Source of the DNA: Iris pallida
Lineage: Eukaryota > Streptophyta > Magnoliopsida > Asparagales > Iridaceae
Direction: 5' to 3'
Assembly (NCBI GenBank): GCA_029216955.1
Contig: JANAVB010015600.1
Coordinates: 28,425,137 to 28,489,136, forward strand
DNA length: 64,000 nucleotides
Both the position numbers and the translations under genes were made by a program. This document shows positions 22,001-32,800 of this stretch, in pieces. How positions within the stretch are numbered: position 1 is the first letter of the stretch; each line of letters starts with the position of its first letter. The notes beneath the pieces are model-generated. The model did no database searches. It was given only the letters and a program-made list of their open reading frames with translations, and was not told the origin of the DNA.

Positions 22001-23650
22001 TCTTTGGTCATCAACACGTTCTTCCTGTTTGGAAAACGGTTTCCGTGTTCGTTCCAAACATGCATAATAAGGACACCATACGGGGGGATATGGATATTTT
22101 CAAATAGATACAATATATAGTCCCCTATGTTGCATAAGTACGAACACGGATACATGCACAAACACGATACGATACTGACACCCTTATCCATCGTCTGTGC
22201 AACATAGATTATCGGCTTATCTCAAGTTTCACGTTCAGGTTGGTGTAGTTTCGAATCCGTTCGTGAAAAGTCTCCCAAATACAACTAATAGTTTATATAT
22301 ATTGGCTGGAAGTGGTCTTGATGCATCCCTCCATGGGGTGGTTTCTTCTCCTTCCTTAGGGAGCTTCCTGTTGTAACTTGTAAGGTGATTCCCTCTAATC
22401 TCCACATCCTCCTCAAATGTAGTCTTCCTTCCCTCTCAGTACACATACCATGGGGGGAAAAAGGACAACTAATGCAGATAAAGTCTCCAATATCATCTAG
22501 TATTATCTGAATATGTGACGAGTAACAATTACAAATAGAACTCTTTTTTATCTAACTTGTCCTATTTCATGAAATGTCATGCATCATTCTCAAGGTCGCA
22601 CTATCGGCCAATACCAATACGTATCAGGCATCAACCTTATCGTATCGGTTTTTTGGCATTTTCGATCCGATATTCACCGATACCTATATCCAAGTTGTCA
22701 CTCTTTTATGGTAAATTTAGCAACAACAAAAATTATGGTAAAAAACAATATTGATACTATAATTTGGTCGTGTTGTAGATCAACATGCTAGAGTGTGCCG
22801 ATAAAATTTTATATTTATACATATGATTGTCGATGTTACATGCCATAAATTCACAACATTCATATATCTTAATATTTATCCATTCAGAATTACTTATTAT
22901 AAGAGAGGGAAAGGGGGGGGGGGGGGGGGGGGTGTGTAACTTAGTCTAGAAGTTAATAAAATAAACAACAATCTCTATCATGGATAAATAATTCAACAAT
23001 GTTGAATATTATTATTCCATTGAAAACTAAATGAAACAACAAATAAAGCTAAGATTAAGGATAAATGAATAAAATATTTTTTCTACTTCATTAAAATAGT
23101 TTCTTATTTTCTTTTGGACATAAACCAAGAACTTCGAAACTGTGATTTGAAATCGTCGAAACTCTCGAACCATCAATACCAATACTCATAAGAAAGGGTC
23201 CGATATTGTGAACCTTGATCCTATTGACTCCTAACCAAGAATATTTTATGATAATTTACTTTTAGATGTTTATGGGAACTCTTGATAGTCTTTCCCAAGG
23301 TTCAGGAGGAGAAAAATTTGTAGTCACCTCTACTCTTCATATAAATTCAGTTTGAGACTTTAAATGAGCTTCCCTAATCATGTCAAAGGTGCTTGTGCAG
23401 AGTAACAAGAAAATATCTAACACAAAAGTCACAAAGATCGGGCTTAGCGGAAGAATCCATAAGGAAAGAACACAAGATTGATGTGCCAATCGGGCTTGCT
23501 CTTGCCCATAGCAACATTGGTGAACACATGGAACCTTTTATCAATGCCAAAGTGGGAAACAAGCTTATCCTGCACCATGGGTCCTTAAGTTTAAGAAAAA
23601 TGGATGGTGACATGTTATAACAAATCTTGCCCCAATTTTATTTCCTTCCC
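22001..23650. other. Intergenic DNA with a G-run
   Basis: Two palindromic ATACG/CGTAT-rich patches (22070-22190 and 22595-22690) may be worn MITEs. A G-run is at 22915-22932. A plus-strand frame at 23393-23620 is open for 75 codons, but I do not recognise it and it has no supporting splice sites. Confidence 0.35.
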
Positions 23651-23986
23651 ATAGTTATTGCGCCTAGGGCCGCGCTAAGGCGAGAAGCTCACCACCAAGA
23701 GAGGTTGTGCCTTACTTTTGTTGTGAACAAGTGTGACCTTATACGAGGACCCAATAACTTCGTCAACCCTTCTCGGATCACGCACTACTGAAGCTTCAAT
23801 ATTTTGTAACGAGCAAGTGTGACCTAAAACATAGCAAGATTAAACAGTTTGAGGTCCATGACCTCTATTCTTATTCTAATTATTCGTGTCTTGCTTTGTT
23901 GAGGCGTGCACCTCGCTTTTGTGCTTTGTACCTAGGCTCCAATAGGGCCTTCGGGTCCAAGTGTGCTCATCGCCTTTGATAACTAT
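23651..23986. mobile_element. Possible hAT-like repeat (TAGTTAT ... GCGCC)
   Basis: ATAGTTATTGCGCCTAGGGC on the left faces the complement ATAGTTATCAAAGGCGATGA on the right. It has internal AAGTGTGACCT duplications and GCGC/GGCG-rich ends. The flanking 8 bp are only partly alike, so this is tentative. Confidence 0.4.
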
Positions 23987-24779
23987 ATTCCCTTTTTCCT
24001 CTAAAAAGAGGAGAAATATCTAAAGGGTGTCCAGAACTTGAATGTGATCCTCAACTCATGCTCCCAAGAGTTTACTTATAGCAGGGACTCTATAGACATT
24101 GTGAAAAACTATTGAAAGGAACCATTGATTCGGATAAAACCGGACAGATATAATTAAGAAACCTGATAAAATAACATATTCAACAGGCAAAATGAAGAGG
24201 TGTAAGAAGGGTCTGCAGGAAGAGGAAATTGTCGAGATCAAGGAAATGAACATTTCATATACAGTCCATAATAATTAATAAAGAAAAGAAAAAAGGTTAT
24301 GTATATACCAAAAAATATGAATAATGCATCACTAAAGTGGTCCCTTTCAACCATATAAAAGCATCTTGAAGACTCACGATACATTATTCTATTTTTTGGG
24401 TTATCCGGTTTTTCTTTCCTTATTATGAAGTATATATGTAATGTTCATTACCTTGGTCTTTAGCAATTCCCTCTTCGTGGCGAAGACTCTCATTACATCA
24501 CTTCAATTTTTATGTTGAATATGTTATTTTATCATGTTCCTTCTTAATTATGTCTTAGTTCAGTCATTGTTTCCCAATCACTTTAGGTAATTTGGCTCGA
24601 AAATATTTTGTACCTCAATTTTGTAACGATATTTGATATCCTAATATTTTTCGTCCTCGAACCTTCTTAGGACCATCATGTTTTGCAACAGCCTTCTATA
24701 TCCAAACATTCTTCATAGGACCAGTCTCTTTAATGTTGGTTTAAGTGTAGTAATTGCCATCTTTGAATTTTTTTTTCCC

Positions 24780-26103
24780 TTACGATGTTTAATATTTCTC
24801 TCATGTGCCAAGAATTGGGCATCTGGCCTAAAACCTTTACCATAGCTACCCTCCTAAAGGCAAAGGTATTTTACTAGTTGAATGTTAAATTGGGTAGGGT
24901 ATGCAAGATAAAAGAATTCTGGGGCCTAGACTTGAATAGCGCTCTACTAAGTAAATGAGCAGGATTGTGGTTAAAAGGTTTCCGGCATTATAGAAAAGGA
25001 AAAAAGGATGAGATTTATAGGGCACTATGGAAGAAGTAACTCATCTTGGTTTTAGGAAGGGGTGGCAAGGGTGGCAAAATTGTTCCATGTGAGAACTAGA
25101 AGTGTAGTGGAAAACAGAACAGACACTAGATTATGGATATATTCATGGTGTAATGAAATACCGTTGAAGAATCTTTTTACCAATCTAGTTGAGGTGGAGT
25201 GGGATCAAAATAATTTGGTATCAGACTGATGTTGGAAACTACGTTCGAATAACTCTTAGAGAAAAGGAGAGGGAAGAGAGAGAAAACTCTTGAGAATGTT
25301 GTCTATTATTAACGTCTCTAATACGGAGCGGAGCAAGATAGACGAATATGGAGGTGGAGCACTTCAGAGTCGTTCTTGGTTAAGTCCATGTACTCTTTTC
25401 TCAACTTTGGGTGTGCAAAGGAGGAATCAAAGATGGTTTGGATGATTAACTCACCATCCAAGATCAAGATTTTTCTGTGGTTGGCTCTTAAGTCTTAATA
25501 ATGCACTTCTAACTAAACAAAACTTACAAAAAAGACATCAACTTTAGTGGGAGATGCGGATTATGCCTGAGAGGAAGAAATTGTTGATCACATTTTTCTT
25601 CAATGGCGTATTAGCAAGGAAGCGTCAAATATCATTCTTCAGGCATTTAGAATCACGAGTCAGCTATGAACTGTGAGAGAGACGTGGGTGGGAGAAGAAA
25701 GCATTAGGATAAACAAGGATAACAAGGTAGCATGCGAGCACAACAACAACGACCTTTTGGAGCATTTGGAAGGTTTGGAATGAGTTTTGTTCCAAAGTTA
25801 CCTCTATTCTGCAATCAATATTTACAATGGTTCATGCATGGGCAGAGGCAACAAAATCTATAAGTGAACAAAGAAGTATTAGCAATTGAGGGTCTTCTAG
25901 TTTAGCCGACAATAGTTTGACAGTAAAGGAGGGGGGTCTCTGAATCTCGAAAGGTTTTCTTAATTCTGTGTTGTGTTATGTTGTTGATACTCAATTTGCG
26001 TCGTTTGGTATGATTATCTGGTATGAAGTATGTTTCCTTATTCTCTTTTTAACGAACCAAGGTGGATGATTGCAGCCCTTTACTCAAAAAGAAATAAAAT
26101 GTA
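24780..26103 (+). pseudogene. Decayed LINE ORF2 3' remnant
   Basis: Short in-sequence phrases correspond to the C-terminal third of plant LINE ORF2: GLWLKGFRHYR and YRALWKK (about 24960-25040), then INSPSKIKIFLWLALKS (about 25450) and EEEIVDHIFLQW (about 25575), the zf-RVT region. It ends with AAAAAGAAATAAAATG and a TA run at 26100. Stops and frameshifts are frequent. It is older than the LINE at 1-4346. Confidence 0.55.
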
Positions 26104-26634
26104 TATATATATATGTATATATACAGATCAAAGAAACCCATGAGGGCAAGAGGGAAGCAGTGGAAGCTGGGCAGAAGACATGTGAAGAGTCAGAAGGGTG
26201 CTGAAGAAAAAACGATTGTGGAATGTGAAGCAGAAGCTACCAGTTCACAATAACATGAATCTTGTGATAAAACAGTTAGAAAGAAAGAAACATAGGAAAG
26301 AATAAACGAAGTGGTTTGTAAATAAATGAGGACTGCACAAATAAACAGCAATATTCTGCAGAAATAATCGGTAATGCACCAATCAAAATTCAAACAAACA
26401 GGGTATGACAGCAGTGTAGAATTATATCATGATAGAAATGCTAAGCTGCAAAGTTATCTTAGCAAAGAGGAGATGTAAATTTGAAGAGTACAGAAATCTT
26501 TCAATGAGATGATTACATCTACTACTGTTACAAGCAAAAGGTTGGCAAATATTAATGATAAAGAACAACCAAAGGAGCATGTACAGAGCAGCCATCATGA
26601 GAAACAAAAGTTCAAGAAGAAAAGCATCACTTAC

Positions 26635-26757
26635 CATGATTTGAGCAAGATATCAGAGAATGAGAAGTCCGAGGATATAAGGCCCCTTAAGTCAGTTGCA
26701 GAAACAGACAAAGTGAAGACCTCACTACTGATTCTGGTGCCATAAGTTAGGAAGCCC
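26635..26757 (-). CDS. Strong candidate exon of an unrecognised gene
   Basis: On the minus strand the block is framed by CTCTACAG/GGGCTTCC and TCATG/GTAAGTG, both excellent splice consensus sites. Only one frame is open across all 123 bp; the other two hit stops near the start. It reads GFLTYGTRISSEVFTLSVSA, then TDLRGLISSDFSFSD. It is a soluble, mixed-character segment with no motif I can name. Upstream on the same strand, open blocks at about 26870-26990 (ERFIKFIEGELFVAPPS) and 27072-27140 (NNALLSYRRVIELA followed by GTAAGA) may be further exons but lack one good splice site each. Confidence 0.45.
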
Positions 26758-27149
26758 CTGTAGAGAATCCGTTAGCATGGAAAACAGAAGTCATAAAAGT
26801 GATATCAGCAAGAGACACTAGCAAAATAATACTAGATGACCAGATGGAGATAGCCATAACTTGAACCAGCAGATTTCTTCTTCTTTTTTCTTGATCTGGA
26901 CCGCAGACGGACAGAGAGAACAGTTAAGGAGGGTGGAGCAACAAAAAGCTCTCCTTCGATGAATTTAATGAACCGTTCACAGCAGAAATTTCTAGTTACC
27001 GGCCTTTCATGCAGTCCTCATATAGATTACTACAAAAGGTTAACAGAATATACCATGCCAGTGGAAACTTTTGCAAGTTTCACTCTGATCCATAGTCTTA
27101 CCTGCAAGCTCAATAACTCTTCGATATGATAGTAGGGCATTATTCAAAA

Positions 27150-29525
27150 TGCCGTTTAATGTCATTCACCCATATCTGTAAATTTATAGAGATGGGAAAA
27201 GGGATGCGGATATTATAATGACTAAATACACTTCGTTCCAATTTCCTGTCTTAATCGAAGTGATACGTCAAAGGATGAATGTCAACCAGGGGATGTTGAT
27301 GATCTCATGCACAGCAATAGGACAATCCACATGGTACCTGCCCTTCAGCAACCCTTAGGAGCTTACTTCAAGGAAGATCAGGAACAACAGTCCATCTTGA
27401 TGGAAGATCAGATGGAAGGTAACTTAGATGGCCCATTTACGATGCCTATCAAGTTCCCTGCATTCAAGCAAGATATACATGTCTGCAGTAATAATGCTCT
27501 AGTGCATGCTAACTCATGCTCTAAACAAAACATAATTTGGAATCTGAAACAATCAAACAACTTCTCTCTTTGTCCACTAGTTATACCATCATTGAACTTA
27601 ATTACAGGTCCAGGCAACAAAGCCAAAGGATAAACAAGCCCTATCAGATGCTTGAACCTTGCAACATCAAAAACAGATGGACGAGGAACACTTACAAACA
27701 ATGAGCACGGCCTCAAGCAAATGCGGTTTGGCAATCAGCATGTCCTCAACATAACGTAGGCAATTTTCGAAGTAAGATTTTTGTCAGCATTCTCCAAGCC
27801 AGTGAAAATGTCTACCAAAGTGAACGTACTAATATTGATTAGACCGTGGAAACGAATTGATGAGAAGTACCCATGTTTGGAAAGAAAACAGCTTCAAAGA
27901 CTCGAGTTAGGGCTTGGATGCTTTGATCAAAGTGTTAACTAGTGACCTGGAAAGTCTGAAGTTCCCAAAAAAGATCAAGGGCGACGATTATTATACTGCA
28001 GAGTTACTGCATAACATGGTCAAGAGAGATGTACATAACAGGAACCAGATATCAAGAGTATATGGGGCTTTGGTTGGAAGATCATGGTGTTCACAAAAAA
28101 AGAAAAAGAAGAGATCTAATGAATATGGAGAAGCAGTTGCTGAATATCCTCACAAACGGCATAGGTAGAGGTTCAATGAATGAAGCATCATTGATTCGTA
28201 AGAAAGTTATAATGTTGCCAGATGATGGTATAACAGCATCAATTCTTCCTGAACATGACATAATTTGGGAAGTAATATGCATTCTGAAGGAAGGAGGAAA
28301 GAAGAATAAGGTAGAATCATGAATCAAAGACGAGAAATCTATAGAAAAAAATGATGGCTGTGAAGCACAAGTTGAAAAATCTATAGAAAATGAGCCTAAC
28401 TAGAAAATGAAAGTTAAGGATTGTTGTAGGCCGGCAAAAGAAAATAGAGTAGTCTACAAAGTAAAAGGTTGCAAGCAAATAGACATCACTTACATTTGGA
28501 TGAGATCAAGTGAAGATCTTTAGCGTGCAATCAACCTGGAAAAGATACCTACCCTGTAAATGTTATTTCTTCATAATGATGGCAAACTTAGCAAAGCTTG
28601 GAGGCGGTTGGTTGATTATTTAAATAATGTTTAAGAATTGAAAGGAACTTATGAAGTTTCTGAAACTATAATATAGTAGTCAATAACATGTTTGGGCTTT
28701 AGTAACTTAAAACCTAAGGAACAAATCCTTCTAATTCAGACATTCATGATAGAGGCATTGGCACCTTTCGATGGAAACATTACGATAATGAGAAGAGTCA
28801 AAAGAATTTGAGCAGATTAATATATTACAAATGATAGAATATGTACGTGGGTTGTCGAAATGAAGTGGATTTACATGTTCTGTAATCTAAATTAGTAAAC
28901 ATCAACTCTGATTAGCATGTAAATCAAAATCTAAGAGAAGAAAAGAAATTGAAGAAACATATGGTGCCAAAATTTGCAAATGAGTTGTAAGCCATAAAAT
29001 AAGAAATAGATCACCCATTTTCTTATATATTATAAAGAAAACATCTCTTCAATAATCATACATCACCAAATAGCTTATAATAAACAATGAAAGAAAACTT
29101 GCAGATTCGGCCCAACAGATTTGCAAAATACAGGACAGTGAAGTTCAGCCATATCAAAAAGAAACTTTTGAAACATAACCAAAAGACAATATTCCAATCT
29201 GGAAACCAAACTGATGTACATATAAAAGAAAAGAATGCACCTGGTGCACCAATTACAAAAGAAGAAACTCAAGGGCTGCTCAGAGAATAATAAAGACCAT
29301 GCTGAGCAGGCCTGCAAAAACTGGAGGTGGAGGTAACTTGTCTTGAATATAAATGTTTGTGAACATCGAACATATAGATTGCCCTATCATCCAACTCCTT
29401 AAACGATCCAAGGAGAACGAGTATAGACAATTAGTGCTTCTTCATTTTCCAGATATGCTATCAATGTTAACATTGGGTCACCACGTTCAGCAATTAAGAC
29501 ACTGTGTGGAACCTCCAGCTGATAT
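27150..29525. other. AT-rich DNA, no supported gene
   Basis: Short open frames exist on both strands (for example 27914-28168 plus) but have no recognisable motif and no consistent splice sites. It lies 3' of the small membrane-protein gene that ends at 29526. Confidence 0.35.
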
Positions 29526-29727
29526 TCACATTGACAAAGGTAATAACAATCTTCTCTCCCGTTTCCTTGCCAGTTTTCTATGTCTAATTTGAACACTTAT
29601 AGGTATAAGCATTCCAAGAAAAATTATAATAGCTGAAAGCCTATGAAATCTAAAATATAGAACATAGGAAGCTATCACGAGCAAACAAAAAAGTAATCCC
29701 CAAGAAAGAGCTCCAACAACATCTCTC
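29526..29727 (-). CDS. Exon 3 of the small membrane protein gene
   Basis: The acceptor is TTTTGCAG/GAGAGATG. The first base completes a codon from exon 2, then 66 codons and TGA follow. It holds both transmembrane helices and the basic C-terminus. Confidence 0.72.
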
Positions 29728-29825
29728 CTGCAAAACACAATCATGAACCCATATCAGGATAAAGACTAAGAAAGTGCTAAACATGTGCACATGAAAAATC
29801 AACTTTAGTAGACAGAATATAAGTG

Positions 29826-29877
<52 letters not shown>

Positions 29878-32800
29878 ACTCTGTGCTATCAGGATGAAGC
29901 TCTTAGTATGAAAACAATCATATGTTATTAACAAAAAGCTTTTAGCGTCATTGATGTGGGCGGACCACACACAGGACGAGCAGGCGTGAGGGCGGACCCG
30001 GGGGCGGGCACGGGCAGTGATAGAGACGTCATCACGTACACACGTCGCAGGAGACGTGGAGGAGCTAATTGAGCCTATGTTCTATTTTTAGTCATTTTCC
30101 TATTTTAGTAAGGAAGGATTATTCACCAATAATAACCCTTCCTTAATAGTCATTTTCCTATTTTAGTCAGGAAGGATTATTTTTGGTCTTTCACCAATAA
30201 TAACCCTTCCTTAATTAAGCCAAGGATTATTTTGGTCTTTCACCAATAATAACCCTTCCTTAATTAAGCCTTGGTTTTTCCCTATATAAACTAGGGTTAG
30301 CCATCTTTTATTTTCCATGCTTGTATTGAGAAGAAACTCTCAAGTATCAATAAGAAGGATTTAGACTTTGTCCGTCCACCAAAGTTGGGAGTTTGTTCTT
30401 TTCTCACAAAAAGATCATTATCTTTCTCTGTTTCTCTTTTCTACAAATCTTTTGTGAATCGAATAGGTTGATTCACATCAATTGGTATCAGAGCTCTCTA
30501 CGATCCATGGCGTCCGGCACAAGGAACACGATCGAGGAGAAAATCCAGGGGCTTCGGGAGGATTTCAACATCGAGATCGAAAGTTTGAAGGCCGCAATCA
30601 AAGATCAAGCGTCCACACAGGAGAATCTCCAGACCGAGGTACGAAGCATGCGGGAGGAGATGACGTCGATTCCGGCAATGATGAAGTTGTTGCAAGACAT
30701 CTCAAAGAAGGTGACCGGTGCCGGGTCGACAAGCCAAACGGGGGCGGCAGCGACACAAAACCAAGGCGGGCCGGCCATTGGTGCGGCATCGTCAGGGGTG
30801 GGGCCAGCCGGCGGACTGGCCGAGGGAGGTCGCGGGTCAGGCGGGCCAGGCGGACCAGGCGGGCCGATGGGACCGGGCGGGTGCCCGCGCGGACCGGGCG
30901 GACCGGTCGAGCCGGGCGGGTTCGTCGGACCAGGCGGGTCCGGCGGCTGGGGCGGGTTCAGCGGGCTGAATCCGGAAGGGAGCCAGGGCCAATGGCCGTT
31001 GGCTATTGATCGCGGGCCGGGGCCGACCGACCGACAGGGCCAGTGGCCGGGGGCCGTCGAACCCCAGGGTCACTGGTCGATCGGCGCCGACTACATAGGC
31101 CATGGCGGGGCTCCGTCACAGACAGGGAGGGAATTAGCGCCAGCCGTCAACGAATGGGGAGAGCATGACAACCCAGCAACCCCTCCTTGGGGAGCGCTAC
31201 GACCGCCCATCCTCCAAGGGGGTGGGACAGGAGGGACAGGGACCGGGGGAGGCGCCCCCGGGGGTAGCAATTTCTTTGGAGAAACGGCTCATGCTCAGGG
31301 CCAGGAGCGGTATGGAGGAGATGGGGCACCCTACGAGGCCCACCGACGAGACGCAGGTCGGTGGGGAGGAGGTCGAGTCAGAGACGACGGACATCAGGGA
31401 GATCTCAGCGCGGACCGACGGTTGAAGAAGCTGAAGCTACCCACGTTTGAGGGTACGGGTCCGGACGAGTGGATCTTTCGAGCGGAACGCTACTTCGAAG
31501 TCATGGAGTTGACAGAGGCGGAGGTACTCAGGTGCATCGGTATCTACTTCGAGGGCCCGGCCTTGGCGTGGTATCGGTGGAGATCGGCGAGGACCCCGTT
31601 CCGTAGCTGGGAGGAGCTGACTGCATATCTCTTAGACCGATTCCAGGAGACAGCCGGGGGAGACTTCTACGAGCAGTGGTCTTCTCTGCGACAGGAGGGA
31701 TCGGTCCGGGACTTTGTAGCAAAGTTCGAGATGTTGTCCGGACGTGTCAGAGGCGTGTCGGATGAGTTGCAGATTGGGATGTTTATGAAGGGTTTGAAAC
31801 CCTCCATACGAGCAGAGCTCCGGTTGCAGAGTCCGCAGTGCTTAGAAGATCTCCTCCGTCTGGCTCACAAGGCGGAAGAGAAATTGACGGAGGAGAAGCG
31901 TCTTAAAGGCGCTTGGGGAGCATCGGGACAGCGCAGTCATACTGGCTCCATACCCCCACGACCAACAGCGGGGGCGCAGACACCAGTACCACCGAGGACT
32001 GCAGGCGGGGCAGGAGCCACCATAGTACCGGGGAGACGTCTGTCAGATGCGGATATGAAGGCACGAAGAGCAGCTGGATTGTGCTTCAGATGTGACGAGA
32101 GATTCACTCCCGGTCATCGGTGCGCGAGCAAGTTGTTGCAGATCGTGATCTTGCCCGATGAGGAGGAGGACCCGACGGAGGGGGAAACCACCATAGCTGC
32201 TGAGACAGAGGAGGAGCCAGATCAGGTACACATGGATGTCGCGGAAGTGACCCTCAACTCCGTGGTGGGGTTCACCCCGAACCACACCATGAAGTTGGTA
32301 GGGACACTGGGGGAGCAGGGAGTGACGGTACTGATCGACAGTAGGGCCACCCACAACTTCATCTCTCAGCGATTGGTCGAGCAGCTGGGGTTAGAGCTGA
32401 GCACGGCGGAGAAGTTCACAGTATTGCTGGGCACCGGAAAGACGGAGGAGAGCAAGGGTCTATGCAAGGGGGTGTCGCTCACACTACAGGATTATCAGCT
32501 GGCGGAGGACTTCTTACCCTTAGAGCTGGGCAGCGTCGATATCATATTGGGGGTCCAGTGGCTGAAGAAGCTCGGGGAGATGAAGGTGAACTGGAAGCTG
32601 CTACGGATGGAGTTCCAGGAGGGCGGTCAGACGGTGGTGTTGAGGGGGGATCCGACTCTCTGTTGTTCCCTAGTGGCCTTTAAGGCCATTACGCGTGCTT
32701 TGCGGACAGGAGGAGAGGGGTACTTAGTGGAGTTCCAGGGGGTGTCCGTCGAGGGCACGGCATAGGGTGAGACATCTGTGGAGATAGAGGCAGTGTTGGA

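Noticed and set aside
27721..27812. Minus-strand block with a good GTAAGTG donor
   Set aside because: No frame is open from a usable acceptor to the donor.
29279..29317. Possible extra terminal exon (after TTTTTGCAG, ending in TGA)
   Set aside because: The host gene already ends with its family-typical LLPLSM-stop at 29526; this would lie in the 3' untranslated region.
30482..32354. Overlapping frames on both strands across gag
   Set aside because: Shadows of the gag-protease frame in GC-rich DNA.
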